The position numbers and the translations under genes are program-made. Of a stretch of 64,000 bases of DNA, positions 25,482-38,777 are shown one piece after another. A model generated the notes under the pieces. The model did not search any database. It saw only the letters and a program-made list of their open reading frames with translations, and had not been told where the DNA came from. Numbering within the stretch: position 1 is the stretch's first letter; each line of letters opens with the position of its first letter. Location: assembly GCA_013398955.1 (NCBI GenBank), contig VWPU01014813.1, positions 21,363-85,362 of the forward strand, read 5' to 3'. The stretch comes from Callaeas wilsoni. Taxonomy: Eukaryota; Chordata; Aves; Passeriformes; Callaeidae.

Positions 25482-25895
25482 TGATGCTCCCAGGGCTGGA
25501 GCCCCTCTGCTCTGGAGCCAGGCTGGCACAGCTGGGGGTGTTCCCCTGCACAAGAGAAGGCTCCAGGGAGAGCTCAGAGCCCCTGCCAGTGCCTAAAGGG
25601 GCTCCAGGAGAGCTGGAGAGGGACTGGGACAAGGCATGGAGGGACAGGACACAGGGAATGGCTTCCCCATGCCAGAGGGCAGGGAGAGATGGGATATTGG
25701 GAAGGAATTCCTGGCTGTGAGGATGGTGAGGTCCTGGCACAGGTTGTCCAGAGCAGCTGTGGCTGCCCCTGGATCCCTGGAAGTGTCCAAGGGCAGGCTG
25801 GACAGGGCTTGGAGGTTTAGTGGAAGGTGTCCCCATAGCAGGGGGTGGAATGAGATGATTTTTAAGGTCCCTTCCAACCCAAACCATTTTGGGAT
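25482..25895 (+). mobile_element. CR1 LINE, GC-rich subfamily, sense, 5'-truncated
   Basis: Begins at GATGCTCCCAGGGCTGGAGC and ends after AGGTCCCTTCCAACCCAAACC. It is closely similar to the copies at 22.3, 38.8, 40.8 and 54.4 kb. The ORF2 tail reads GKEFLAVRMVRSWHRLSR followed by an SLEVSKGRLD-like segment. Confidence 0.9.
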
Positions 25896-26947
25896 TTTTT
25901 GTTTTTTCACCCTGTTCTTCTCCCAGTTGAGAATATCCAGTGTAGGGGAGATGCAGTACGAAATGTCAGAGATGCTTTCTGCTTCCAGTTAGTGTTTGCT
26001 GCGTGCCCCCTTGGGACATCTCCCGAATGTTTGGAGTCAGCTGTAATGAGTGTAGAGCATTATCAGCTGCCACAGTGCATATGTGCCATCAGTGAGTGTA
26101 AAATTAGGAGTGATTCCAAGAGGAAAGATTATGTTCTCTTTGAGTTGTTGTACTTGTATCCTGAGACTGATAGCCAGATTATTGTACTTGCTTTTCAGTT
26201 TTCAAAACTGATCCTATTCTCTGTGGTGACTCCTCTTTCACCTTTCTGGTGGGCCCTCAGGAAGCAGGGAAATGAAACCTGGTTCCTGTATGATTTGAGA
26301 CTTTTTGTATGAATCAGCCCTTTTGGCAACTCTCCTAAATTAGAAAATGGGTTACCTTTTAACCTTTTAATACTCGGAGTAGACAGCTCTGGCTGGGTGA
26401 AAGTTCAGGAAAATATTTGAACAGGGAGGGGGCTTGGTCTAGGGGTAGGAATTGAAATTTGGAGTTCGGTTTCTGACTGTTAAGGCTGTTTGCTCTGTAG
26501 GTGTGAAATCATTTATGAGCTCTCAGCCTCTGTGTGCTGATATAGAAATAGCTGCATTTCACTGAGTAATTAAAGTGTTTACAACAGCATGTGCCTTCAG
26601 AGTGTTAATTGGAGTTCGTAGCTGAGATTTTCCTCTATGGTGCCTCTGTGCTTCACCTTGGTTCCTCTGTCACAGACCTCTCTCTCACAGGCAGGGAACA
26701 AAGCTGAATGATTGGGAGCACAGAAAGCACTTGTGAGCAGTGCTTGGCCTTGGAGAGAAGCCAGCAGCAGCAGGATGGTGACACATAGGTAGATTGTTGA
26801 AGTTCTTGGAAGTTGCTGCTGATAGGAGGTCATCCACAAGGTTTTGAATGGATAAAGCAGATGCCAGGGTACTGGGGACTGTGGTTTGAACAGGACCATA
26901 GTTCTTGTTCTGTGTGGGGCGATTGCATCATTTAGAAACAGTATTTG

Positions 26948-27076
26948 GGCTAAGGTTGGGCACGGCTTGGAGTGACCTGGTCTAGTGGAAGGTGTTCCTG
27001 TCCATGTCAGGGGGTGGAACTGGATGAGCTTTAAGGTCCCTTCCAACACAAACCAGTCTAGGATTCGATGATTCTA
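26948..27076 (+). mobile_element. CR1 LINE 3' terminus, sense
   Basis: A short copy (about 130 bases) from GGGCACGGCTTGGAG through GTGGAAGGTGTTCCTG to GGTCCCTTCCAACACAAACC and ATTCGATGATTCT. Same subfamily as the GC-rich copies. Confidence 0.88.
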
Positions 27077-27367
27077 ATTTACAAGTTTGCCACCAAAGTT
27101 AATAAATAACTTCTTGGTGGAAGACCAGAAGAGAAGTGATTCTCTCTCCAGTCCACATCCTGGAAGAGTGAGGTACTGCACCAATTTCTTCTAAAGCAGT
27201 ACTGCTGTGGGTCTCAATGCAGTCCTGCTTCAGAGCAGCACTGCCAGGGCTGTAGAGGTCCCAGAGGAGCCCAGGATCTCTGTCACCCACCTGACAAAGC
27301 AGATTAAGATGGAACGTGGTCTGACTTAGTAGAATTTATTTCCTGGAGGTTGTGCACTCTCCGTACC

Positions 27368-27495
27368 TGACAGTGCTGAAGGCCAAGTTGGGCAGGGCTT
27401 GGAGCACCCTGAGATAGTGGAAGGTGTCCCTGCCCATGGCAGGAGTGGGACTGGATACCACCAGAGCCTCCCAACCCAAACCATTCTGTGATTCT
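27368..27495 (+). mobile_element. CR1 LINE 3' terminus, sense
   Basis: About 130 bases from CTGACAGTGCTGAAGGCC to CCAACCCAAACCATTCTGTG. It lies 290 bases after another terminus of the same orientation and subfamily, as an independent insertion or a split copy. Confidence 0.88.
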
Positions 27496-30400
27496 AATTT
27501 CTGTCTTTTGATTTAATGAGTTGTTATCTAGGGATTACTATAATTCAAACAACTCCTTGGTTGTTTAATTTAAAAGTTTTTATTGAAGTGATCTGGCATA
27601 ATTTGCTTTTGGAAGGAATCCATTGATGTATCAGTTTTTCATTGAAATGTAGACACTAAATATATGTTAAATACATGCACACATTTGTTATGCTAGTATC
27701 GGGGAATCTTGCATTTTGGTGCTCCTCATTCTATGAAGAATCCATAATTTAGCATAATCTCAGATAAATATGATATGATGTGTCTTTTCATGAGGGTACG
27801 TGTTTGTTGCCAGAAATCGGTTTTAACTTGGGTGTCACCTGGGAGAACCTGGACCTGCTCCATCCGGTCCAAGGATGTCACTGCGTATGAGGTGTGATGC
27901 CAGGAGGAGAGCTACCCGTGGCAAAAGGAGAACCCAAATGCAGGAGAGAAACGATTGCCATGAATTCTAGACTTCTGTCTGTCTCAGATTCTTTCCATGT
28001 CAAAGATGCATGTTTTGAGAGACAGACCTATAGTATCTGCCAGCTTGTCTTCCTGATACGGCAATATATCACCCTGTGGAAGGGAGACAGAATAAGATAA
28101 AAAAATTGAGAATAACTAATGAATCCCCAAAAGAGAAAATCCAAAAGGAGAGAAAGAAAAGACATCTGCATGTTTTGGTACATTGCTTTATGAAGTTCAT
28201 TTACACAGAACATGAACTCTATCTGTGGATTTTTTATTTGTTTTTAAGATACTTGAGAATGAAAAAAAAATGCCACAGAAGCTCAAAACAACATGCAGTT
28301 ATTCTGGCGTTCTGAAATAAGTAGCTAAATGATTTTGACATGTAATTGATACATGAGTTCATTATTTCTGGTTTCCTCCTTATCTGCAAGCAAACAATTT
28401 TCAGGGGAAGTTGGAGATCAGCATAAATTCCGTGTAAAGTCATTCTATATGACTGATAGCTTTGAATAAAATAAAAAAAAAAATCAAAACCACGACCCCC
28501 TATTCTATAGTCTCTCAGCATAAATAAACAGTATGTTCTTTGAAGTTGAAAGAGGTTCCTGGTAGTTCTTGTGACCCTTTAGAAATGCCTAAGTTTCACA
28601 AAACCGTACATTTGACCCTTGGTGGAGAAAATAGTTTTTCTCTGAAGCTTTTCTCCTTGTGCTGATCAATTAAGGGTGACTGGACCTGAGGGGTTACCCC
28701 AGATATCAGGAGCCTGCTTGTGTTTATGTCAGAGCAGACTTAATTTGAACAGATTCTACAGGTTTGAGTGGAGTGTTTCTGCTGTTAAATGTGCCCTGTC
28801 TGGGTTTTGAAGTTAGAGAAAATGAGAATAACTCACCAAGTGGGACTGCTTGAATTTACCTTTCTGTTTGTTTTTTGTTTCAGAGTTATATAAGGATATT
28901 GAAAGCAGATTTTTTTCCTTCACAAAATGTACAGTACACTAACCTCTTTGTTTATTTTTTTATGCTGATTCTTAACAAAACAGAAAATTATTTTGTAACG
29001 TTTCCTCAAATTTGCTGTTCCACTTGCGTGGGTTATCATAAAAATAAATGAATGATTGAAATGGAGAAAAAGTATTCTAGACCCCAACATTTGTTTCCTC
29101 TCTGCGTAGTGACCCAGTGCATGTTATAGTATGTCATGAAGTTATTACCCTTTTCACTCATCACCTTGTGGTAGAGACGTTGTTCTTGTATTCTCAGCCT
29201 CTGTCATAATAATAAGGTCCTGAATATTTTTTTTTGTAATATCAAAAAAGTATTTTTCCAAACGGTTGTTTTTATTTTGATAGAAAAACGTTTCTGAATT
29301 TTTTTTGCTGGTGGCTGGACCTTTGATAATTGATGTGTGTATGTATAAGTCCTCTTTGCTTTGCCTGGGATGCGTGTGGGTGGTGGATTGCACAGCAGCC
29401 CTGGTTTGGAGAGGGAGCAGGCACTGTTCCTAGCGCAGCAGCCTTGCTTCTGGCTGAGGTGAATTTGCAGTGGAACCAGATCAGAGTGTAACCTCTGGCC
29501 TGATCTAATTATCAGCATTTACACTGGCGAACTTCCTCAGGAGTGGGCAAAAAGTCAGGTAACTTGCAGAGAGTAAAAGTAATTCGAAAGGACATCTTGA
29601 TTTTCAGGAAAATGTTACTTAGGCAGTGTGTCCTTTACCAACCCGTAACTTCAAATGTTTGGGGTTCAAATACTCGAATGAGGCAAGAGAAAATAAAAAA
29701 CAGTGAGTTTGCACAACCTTCACTTTTAAAAACATTTTTGTATGAGAGGTGGTGCAGTTCTGTGGATTGTGATCCAGGAAATTGTTATTCTAGTTCGCTG
29801 TTGGCTTTGAGTAAATAACTGTACTCTCTGCAGAAACTCTGGCCTGGAGCTGCTGCAGAAGAGCTTAACTTAAGCTGTCTGTGCATTGTGGTGCATGAAA
29901 TTCTTCTTTCCACACTTCACAGTAATGCGTGTTGTTTACAGCATATCTGGCAGCACACTTGACAGTATTAAGCTATTTGATTGAGTTAAAAATTAGACTG
30001 ATTTCTTCTAAATAAAATCCTGTCTGTTTCAGTGAGGACCACACCAGCTCTGCTCCTGAGACTAGTGAAAATCTAGTCTTTTCTGGGGTTAATTTGTTTC
30101 GCTTTGGGAGATTGCACTGTAGTTTTCAAGTCATCATTGTTTGAAAGAGCACTTAGTTTTATGCTTATACCTGTTCTAACTGTTGAGAATGAAATTTTTG
30201 GAAGGTGGCACTGTAATAAATAAAAATTTAGCGCTACTGATTAAACACAATGCTGATTTGTTCTTTAGTGTTTTGATTTTTTAGAAATCTTAAATAGAGA
30301 TACCATTAAATATTTGCATTTGACAATAATAAACAGATTTTGAATTTCTGGTAGGTTCCAGGTCAAAAAACCTCGGTAATTGTTGCAGGAAAACTGTTGT

Positions 30401-31440
30401 AACTTAGCAATACTGGATTGTGAAGCATTCTGTGGAAATTGAATAGTGACAGTGGGAGAAGCATTAAAAGGACTTGTGGTAACAATAATAATACTTAATG
30501 ACAATATTTCTGATGAACTGCGGGATGGTGCTGTTGCACCAAATGAAGCACCTCCTTTTGGAGGACGTAAAAATGGTTGAAAGTAAGAATGATGCTGGTT
30601 CATGTCCAAGTTAGTTCATTGTGTTTTAAAAGGTTTCTTGCAGCCTGCAATTTGTTACTGATTAAGGAGGCAAATGTGATTTTTCTCTCCGTTTTAAGAG
30701 CAAGATTTGTAACAAAGTCATTATAGGCAGAGGTGGGAACAGAAAGCACAGGATATTTTTAATAGTGTGCCTGTCATCTACTCTGCTGCACAGCCTTTCC
30801 TAATCAGCCTGAGGTAAATGAACTTTGCTGAACTGTCTGGTGTCAGTATTTAAGCATTGCAGCTCATTCTTTGTGATTATCTGTAATACCTTGAAACTTT
30901 CTACTTCTGTGTTACCTCAAAAGCACCATTTAAAACTGAAGAAAGTATGTGGTATCCTGATACCCCTGAGCGTTTTGTGCACTTGAGCTGCCATTTGTAT
31001 ATTACATTCCTCTCCTAGGGATCCAGTTTTCTTGGCAGATGGAGCTGTGTTGGGCTAGCTGGACATTCATTCCCTCACTTAGCATGAAGGTTTTGTGATA
31101 ATTTTGTTGAACAGTATAAAGGACACACTTCTGAGAGATATTTATTATTTTTAGGAAGAAGTATAGTCTATCAATTGCAACTTGAGTGCTATGAGCAATA
31201 CCTCTTTTTACATTGATTTGTCCTTTGGTATATGAAAAAAGTGCTTATTTCTAAGAAAAACAACCCATTTTTGGTATGAAATGATTCTGGGTTTCTTGAA
31301 TTTGTTGTTTACGTGTTCCCAGTTGAAACTCTCTGTGCTACACAGTGTATAACTTCAGGTGAAGCTACCAAGTATTCTTGGAAATCAGCTTGTAAACAAC
31401 CCAGTAGATTAATCTCTGTAATTTTCCCTTTATTCTGCAG

Positions 31441-31566
31441 AGATATTACATACAGCATTTCTTTGGAAGCCGTGACAACTCTCATTGTGTTCCTCTCCTG
31501 CCAATTATTCCACAAAGAGATTCTGCGAGAGAGCATCATTCACAGATACCTGATGCATGGTCGATG
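31441..31566 (+). CDS. DYM: dymeclin, sixth coding exon (residues 166-208)
   Basis: A 126-base exon between ttattctgcag and gtatgt. It encodes [19 protein letters not shown], then [20 protein letters not shown] and GR (residues 167-207). The final TG joins T of the next exon to give Cys208, the conserved Cys of the GxCLPYTS motif. The donor GTATGT is a slightly weaker but accepted form. Confidence 0.95.
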
Positions 31567-33778
31567 GTATGTCCTGCTCTGGGGTGCTGCCTAGGGGCGA
31601 AGCAAACACTGTGGGTCGCTTGTTTAGGCTGTTTGTACCTGAAAACAGAAGACAGCAAAATGTTATCTTGATAGAAAATTTGTTCTGCTCAAAAGCAAAG
31701 GGAACAGAAAAGCAAACATCTGTAAAGGCTCATGGAGGGTTTCGGGTGGAAATCTCACAGCCCAGACTTCGGTAGAACTATTTTGGAAATAATATTTACA
31801 CTTTGAGGGTAGTTTCATTAACTTAAAACAACATTCGCTTTTCAGGATGGTTTTTTGATTCAGCAATGAGTCTTGTAGCACTGCAGCCTAGAGAACTCAG
31901 GTCCCTAGAAATGCTAGGGCTTTCTTGCCACCCAGATAAGTAGCAGTCCTTGGAAAGATGAAGACATGTGCTGCGCTGAGCTGAAGGGAACACTCAGCCG
32001 GGGGTAAACTCGGTTCTGTGAGTAATACCACTTGTTCTGGCAAGTTGGTGGTTGTGTTCAAATGCTTTCACAGTGGCTTACGAGCATTTTAGTCAGGCTC
32101 CCATTCATCCTCTTTCAACTTCAAGTTCTATGTGGGCAGATTTTTCATAAATGTATTTATTGTCTGGTTTCCTGAAGTTTCTACTAGTTGTAAGAGACAG
32201 GTACTGCTCTGACGTGCAGGGAAAGGAGGGAGGCTCAGCGTGGAGCACAGGGCAGACTGCAGCCTGACACAGCAGCAGGCTAGAGCCAGAGCCTCAGGAT
32301 GTGTGGGGTGTCCTGGTACTTCAGTCTCTGCACTGAAGGAATTGAGGGTTTGGAGGAAAATGGGGAATGTTTGGGGGAAGACTTAGTATGTGGTCTAAGA
32401 AGTCTGATTTGGGAGTAGGAGGTGCCTGGCCTCTGGAGGGAGACGTGAGAATTTGGTGGCTGGGAATTGAGAGCGGTGTGAACAGTTGGAGGGGTACTGG
32501 TGTGATTGATGGCCCATCCCTAAGGAGAAGGAAGCACCCAGGATTTGTAGAAGTTCATGATCAAAAGGAATGACAAAAGTCAGAGAATCTGCAAAGTTTT
32601 ATTAGTAAATTACACACCTGGCATGGAAAACGGTGTGTTTGTCCTTGATATCCCAGTCTGGGGTTTGGATAAATGGGAGGTGAGGGGCAGTGAAAAGGGA
32701 GAAAGACAAGGACACAGAAAGAGAGAGGGAACTAGATCAAAGAAAGGAAGAGAGAAAGGAAGTAAAAAAGAGAGAGATCACCAGTCCTGGCTCCAGTGTC
32801 GATCCAGCTGATGGGATGTCCTGGGGCCCTGGGCTTTGTGGGGCACCTTTTACATCTTCCCCTCCCTGGAGAGAAGTTTCTCCCTTTTTGTGCAAATCAG
32901 TTCTCATTCACAGTCGGTTCTTTCAGACCTTTCTGGAAATGGGCTGGAGGCTTTGGGGCCTTGGATGGTCTTGTTGTCCCTACAGCCCCTGGCCCTTCTG
33001 GCCTCATCCCTGTGCGTGTGCTGAGCCGGGTTGTGCTTTTCTGCAGGAGCCACAACCAGGAGGTTTGTCCCAATCGGTCAGAGAGTCCACCCTAACAGAG
33101 CTCCTGTCTTTTCAGCTCTAAGTCAGATGGGAATGGGAACCAGCTGCTTGTTCTGTGGAAATGGTACTCCATTTTGGAAATACTGTAACCTTTTAGCTAA
33201 ACCCAACAAATTCTACAGGCATTTTTCAGATTCACTCTTGTGAGGTTGGTTGTTTCATTGGTCTTCGCAAATTCACAGACACATGGAATCCTTGAGGTGT
33301 GAAAAGGTTTTTAAGATTGGTTCTGAGCTGCACACAGAGTCAAAAATATTGTGGGTGTGGAGAGATACTGTTGTTACCTGTTCTGTGTAACCAGAGCATG
33401 GAGTAAAAACTGAACAAATACAGCATTTCTTTCCATTGCATAAATATTTTTCCAGTTGTGTCTTGAGATAAGTGAATACAATGATTCTACAAACTAAGTG
33501 GTTTATTTAAAAGGAGTATTGAAAAAACAGAGGTCAAAAGGCAGTTTTCATGATCCTGCTGTGGAAGATGCTCCTGCTGACCCCTGCTGAAGTCCAGGCA
33601 GCTGTGCATGGGCAAGACCTTGGTGTTCTTTCTCTTTCCAGTCTGATCAGCACTGGGAGAGTTACTGACCAACTTTAATGCCGAAAACCAGTCTTTGCAC
33701 CCTACCTGGACTTTGCTGTGCCAGTTTTTGTGAGTTGTGAGTCAACTAAAGTTTTTTGTTTTTTTTTTTTCTTTCCAG
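31567..33778 (+). other. DYM: DYM intron 7 (2.2 kb)
   Basis: Contains a purine-rich interspersed repeat copy (32506-32779). No further element is recognised in 31567-32500 or 32790-33740. The 3' end has a long pyrimidine tract (33750-33776) before the acceptor. Confidence 0.8.
32506..32779 (+). mobile_element. Unclassified interspersed repeat, copy 1 (LTR-like, with purine-rich segment)
   Basis: The segment 32521-32643 aligns by eye with 51546-51667. Both contain GAAGCACCCA or GGAGCACCCA, then AGGAATGACA(A/G)AAGTCAGAGA, a TTTATTA or TTCTTAA stretch, AATTAC(A/G)CAC, TGGCA(T/C)GGAAA and TGTGTTTG. In both, a purine-rich stretch follows (here 32671-32779, imperfect). The shared order shows they are copies of one element. 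An LTR origin is a guess from the style of sequence; termini were not found. Confidence 0.5.
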
Positions 33779-33921
33779 TCTCCCATACACCAGCAGACTT
33801 GTGAAAACTTTGCTGTATAATTTCATTAGACAAGAGAGAAGCCCTCCTCCAGGGACCCACGTCTTTCAGCAGCAAACAGATGGAGGAGGACTGCTCTATG
33901 GAATTGCATCTGGGGTGGCAA
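33779..33921 (+). CDS. DYM: dymeclin, seventh coding exon (residues 208-255)
   Basis: A 143-base exon from a long T-rich tract and tttccag to gtgagt. It encodes [32 protein letters not shown] and [15 protein letters not shown], all strongly conserved dymeclin blocks. It ends with one base (A) of a split codon, expected Thr or Ser. No following exon is found up to base 64000. Confidence 0.95.
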
Positions 33922-34288
33922 GTGAGTCTGATTTTCTATAAATTGTACTTCAGACCATATGAAGTATCGCCTTCTGTGTGCCCTCTCTTGCAGACACACC
34001 TGTAGCCCATTTCTTTTTCAGCAAGTGATACCAGTGTAGAAAAGCTGTCCACAGGCCTGCCTGGCCCATCTTGAGATGTGTTAGAATCTGAAGCAATTAT
34101 ACCTGCAGGACAGCAGATGGGAAAAGTATCACCTAGCCCCTGGTTTTTTTTTACTGACACATTAGAAAACCCTCAACCGAACAAGTAGTGCCCTATTTGA
34201 TGAATCACATACTTCAAGATGCTTAAAATGTTGCAAGAAATAGTTTTATGTGCACATTTTGTTCTTTACAATTACTCGGTGGATATGG

Positions 34289-34370
34289 TGACCTGCTCTG
34301 TGGCTCTGCTTGAGCAAAGGGTTGGGCTAGGTGGTCTCAGGGGATCCCTCCCCGGAGGGTTCTTTGATGT
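34289..34370 (+). mobile_element. CR1 LINE 3' fragment, sense, degenerate
   Basis: GACCTGCTCTGTGGCTCTGC, then TTGAGCAAAGGGTTGGGCTAGG and GGTCTCAGGGGATCCCTCCC correspond to a common CR1 3'UTR form (CTGCTTGAGCAGGGGTTGG...). Only about 80 bases remain. Confidence 0.6.
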
Positions 34371-34843
34371 AAGGGAGCAGCCTAGATAGGAATTTTTATA
34401 ACATGTTGTGCCTTTCCCAGTAAGTTGACTAATGTTTTTTCCTGATTAGTATGACTAGATTCTGACCTTTCCTGGGTAGACTGTTTGCTAGAGAGAAATA
34501 CTGCCTGAAGAATAGCAAAGACTTCATGCCATGTGTTGTTCAGAAAAAGGTTTCTCATTTTTGTTATACTACATACTCTGTTTTGGTTGGTGGCTGCTCC
34601 CTTCCCCACACCAGATGTGTTTTACTGGTATATAAAAATCCGTCCTAGAGGTTTTTTTCCTTTCCACTGAATGAGAATAAAACATAATACAGTGCTAACA
34701 GCAAAGGTAGATATTATTTTCTTTCTCCCCGACAAACTAGAGAACACTTTGCAAGTCAGTTGCTGTTAAAACCGATACTATTTATTTAGCTCTTTTGTGA
34801 AATCAATTCACTGTCAGCCTCCTGAGGGAATATTAAAGTTCAG

Positions 34844-35027
34844 GCCGCGAGGGGTCTGCCAGCATTTGCAGCCGGTGGCAGTGCTCGCGTCTCTCCTCGG
34901 GGCGGCAGTGGAAGAGCGCGGCTCTGCGCAGCTCCCTCCGCGCTCCGCTGACACCGCCACGGCTCTGGCCCCAGCGTAAACCCAGCACAAAGCAGCGCCT
35001 CGGTCTGCAGGTCACTTACGCACACGC
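34844..35027. promoter_or_regulatory. CpG-rich patch inside intron 8
   Basis: Twenty CpG dinucleotides in about 185 bases, in flanks that are AT-rich and CpG-poor. No ORF2-like or CR1-end motif is seen, and overlapping frames in both strands look like chance. It could be a small intragenic CpG island, an alternative promoter or enhancer, or a recent GC-rich insertion. The sequence alone does not decide. Confidence 0.45.
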
Positions 35028-38000
35028 CAGATTAATTAAATTGTTCCTTACAGTGTTTTATTCCAGAGCCCCATCAGGTATATTCTTTTCCTTCATTTCA
35101 GTTGCAGGGGGAAATTGCTCTTAACGTGTTTTTCTGAAGCAGTTTTCAGTATCTGGTTTGTAGTTTTGCGGTTCTTACTGCATATTTTGGTACGTGTTAT
35201 TACCTGAATAATTGCTGTTATTTATGTTATTATTAGTTCTGATCTCTCTGCTGTCTTTCTGCCTCAGTGCTGCCACAGGCAAAACACTCCTTCCCCTCTT
35301 CTGGTTACTTGACTGATTAGTAAATCCATCCATATTGCCACCACTCCAGCCTCGCTCTGTAACACTTCTCACATCATATCCCCCATGACTTTTTACTCGT
35401 TGTATATCAAGTTTCCATTTCTTAATGCAAACTCTGAAGATTTCAGCCTACATCTGTTCTTGTCTCTTCCTACACTCCCACCTCCTTCACTCCTCTTGAA
35501 CCATTCCCTTAGCAACTACCTTGGCATACGCCTACGCTTGTTTTCTTGCTTCTTTCATGAGTACCTGAAGTGCCATCTCTTCGCCCAGCAAATTAAGTGT
35601 CTTCATTTAAAACTTTAAGAAGAGGAGCCTTTTTAAAGAGCTTTCTAATTTCCTGCCTGGGAAAAGGGAAAAAATAATACCACATCCTGTTAGAAAACAA
35701 ATGTTTTTTCTATCCATGCCCAGACAGTTGGTTCAGATTTTTTTTAAATTATTTGCCTATATGTGATGTTGGACTGTAGGTGAAATGTGGACACGGTAGG
35801 ATTGTGGAGTAAATGGCTTATTTGCCTGTCTTATCTCTGAATTAACTCATATCAAATCAATACTTTGGTTCATATAGCATCATGTACATGGGCAGAGCAC
35901 AGGACAAATGACAATTCAGCAACACGAGCTGGTAGTCTGTTAGGGAGCAGAAGCGAATATTGAGCAGTGAACAGCTGTGGAAAACTTTGATGTGATTTCT
36001 GTATTGTATTACTTTTGTGTATTTTGTAATCTTTACGTGATAGAGATTGAAAGAAGAGTGGAAGAATTGAAGACTCACTTCTGTGCTGCTCAGTGCCTTT
36101 TAAATACCACATAATGCTTAAAGTAAGTTTACTGAAGTAGTCTAAATATAATCTACTTAGGATGAAAGGAGATAAGAGCCTGGTTTAAAAAAATATTTTT
36201 AATATGAGATTTTGAGGGTTAAAACAATTATTGTACTTGTTAATTATTTTACTTGATACCACAGTCATCTCCATGATCATGTATGTTGTTATTCCTATTT
36301 TGTAGTCACTTGCGCTGCAGCAGGAGATCAACAAACTCTTACAAGCACCGTATTTTAGATCCACCCTCCTTTTCCTTCCTTGTGATTCAGTGGGAGTGAT
36401 AATTATACACAATATTAGCAGAATTTTACCCTTTCCCACAGTTAACCTTCTCCTGCTTCTCATCCTTCATAGCCTGTTTTTCTTCCTCTTGTGAGCTTCC
36501 TTAGCTCTGAAACCACACAGCCAACATCCTCACACCAATTACTTCTGGGTTTGGCCTCTGACTGGATCCAAGTTACCTCTGTGCAAGGACCTTTCTCCAT
36601 CCTGGATATAAAATACCTGGATTGGATTGTCCTGCCAATTCTGTTATGCTCCAATAATTAAAGAAACAATGGTGGTTTTGGAAGGAGGGGAAAAATAATG
36701 GTATTTATTTTTGTAACTTCATAAAGGAGATTTTTCTCTACTGAGTCAACTTTGCTTGGGATTTGTGGTCTTTCAGTAGGTGTGCAAAGTAATTGTAAAG
36801 TGCTGCTAGATCTGGGGCAGTGTTGTGAAGCATAAATGACATTAATATGCATGGCAGTAGAGTTTAGATATTAGAAACTCATTTATTGGAAACCAGAAAT
36901 TAATTATTCTTGGTTCACAAAGCACATTGAACCAACTTACCATCAAACCCAAGTTTTTTTGTTGGCTCTAAGTTCCCTCTTCTTTTTTGTTGAGATTTAT
37001 TAACATTTGGCAATTCATAGTCTGCAGTCAACTAAGTTGAGACAACTTTTTGTGGACAAGCAATTTTTTTTAAATTAGTCATTTTATTGCTTGCAAAATA
37101 AAATCCTTGTTAGAGTGAGGAACTGCCAAGCAGATGATGTTCTAAGACAGGGAAATGATAGTGCTACTCAAGACTATTGAAAAATAAGTCAGTTTAAATG
37201 GTTTCCTTTGAAATAGTTGATCCAGTTTATACTTTGCTATTAAAAACAACTCCAGACACTAATGCATCTGGCAGAAGTAAGGAGTTACTGCAACAGTGGG
37301 ATCTAGTTGACTTGGTTTGTGCTGTCTGGGTGTTTGTAGATGTGAGGGGTACAATGCTGTATCTGTAAGGAACTAGAGAAGACTCAGTAACCAGATTCAG
37401 CTTCATTAGTCATCTAAGTCATCATCATAACTAATCTGCCACACAAATGTACTGTCTAGCATTAATAGAAATTGCAGAATCCAGTGTGTAGTGGTCAGTG
37501 ATGGCTTGCTTTCTCATGTCTGTATTCTTTGGTTGGAACTAGGCAAGCATTCCTGGCCATTAATGACTTTCTGTCAGGCAAGTATATGCTTTACTCTGCA
37601 TTATACTGTTCAGCATTAGGATACCTGAAGATATCAGACCTCTGTTGTACATCCATGATTTATATACACTAATGCTTATTCCTATTTTTTTCCCCACTAC
37701 TTTCTGGTTAATAGAAGCATTTGCATGGTAATTTTTAACTTTACAAGAAAACTATTTATTAATATTTACTGTTTTATGTTAATATCTTTTTCCTCTTCAA
37801 TTTTATGTAGCCTGATTTGTAGTATCTATGTTAAAATATATCACAGTAGAGAGACACAAAAAGGTACTAACAATATGTCTGTTATTTCTTATGATTTCAC
37901 CAACTTTTATTTCTGCTAACAAACGCTTCACTTGGCTTGGTGCTACCTTCCAGGTCCTTCTCGTGATGTGTCACAGATCTGGTGTCTCTCTCTGGTGCTT

Positions 38001-38777
38001 AGTCAGTGCTTAATTGCCTGTTCATGCCCACCGCAATGGAAATGTACATTTGAGCTTTCTTTCCCACTTCCGTCTGTTCATGTTGGTTCTTGCTTACAGT
38101 CTGTAAGTGTCATCCTCTTGACGCTGTAACTGTGATATTTTCACCTGTCTGAAGGGGAAGATTGAGGTAGTTTCCAGATCTTTAACCTTTCACTTAGTTC
38201 CCCTGACGATATGCCTGATGCAGAGCGAAGTGTGTGGCTGCAGTTCAAGCACAGGTACTTTGAGAATAAATAGTTGAGTGTTACTGGTTGTGTAGCTGTG
38301 GCAGGGGCAGTCTGCAAGAGCTGCACAGCAAACTGGTGCCAGAGTGGCTTTATCCTGACCAAAAATCTGTGCTTGGGTGCTAAAAGGACCACAGAAGCTG
38401 GTTTGAAATTGGATTGAACTGCTGCCTGAACAGTGCCTCAGCGTCCCCTTGGAGAGTTTTAATGTTTTTATGACAAAACCTCACCTTCTGCCTTAATCAC
38501 ATTAGTACAGAAATACATTGTGTCTGATACGAGTCTCTGCAGGCCAGAGATATATTCACTGTCAAGCTCTTAGACGCTTCCTTTGACATCCACTGTGTTG
38601 TGTATGTTCTGTTTCTTGAAACCTAATTTACCTTCTTGTACTTGGATGATGTGAAAGTATGCAATGATTATACAGCAGTAGCACTTCTGGTGGCATTTGG
38701 CCCCAGCTCCACCAAGCCCTTGGGACTTTGAATGACAGGGATCTGAAACCAGAACAGTTGCAGTATAATTAAGAAAT

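Larger units (their letters stand above)
19775..31440 (+). other. DYM: DYM intron 6 (11.7 kb)
   Basis: Holds four sense-strand CR1 pieces between 22.3 and 27.5 kb and a T20 run with an unresolved base at 21255. The stretches 19775-22340, 23000-25480 and 27500-31440 have no recognised element and no convincing coding content. Longer frames there (for example 20371-20712 and 30265-30609 on the - strand) match nothing I know. Confidence 0.85.

Noticed and set aside
30265..30609. 114-codon - strand frame
   Set aside because: Serine/asparagine-rich with no known motif, in an AT-rich intron; treated as chance.
34833..35025. Short - strand frames across the CpG-rich patch
   Set aside because: Overlapping frames of similar length arise from low stop-codon density in GC-rich DNA; no homology is seen.
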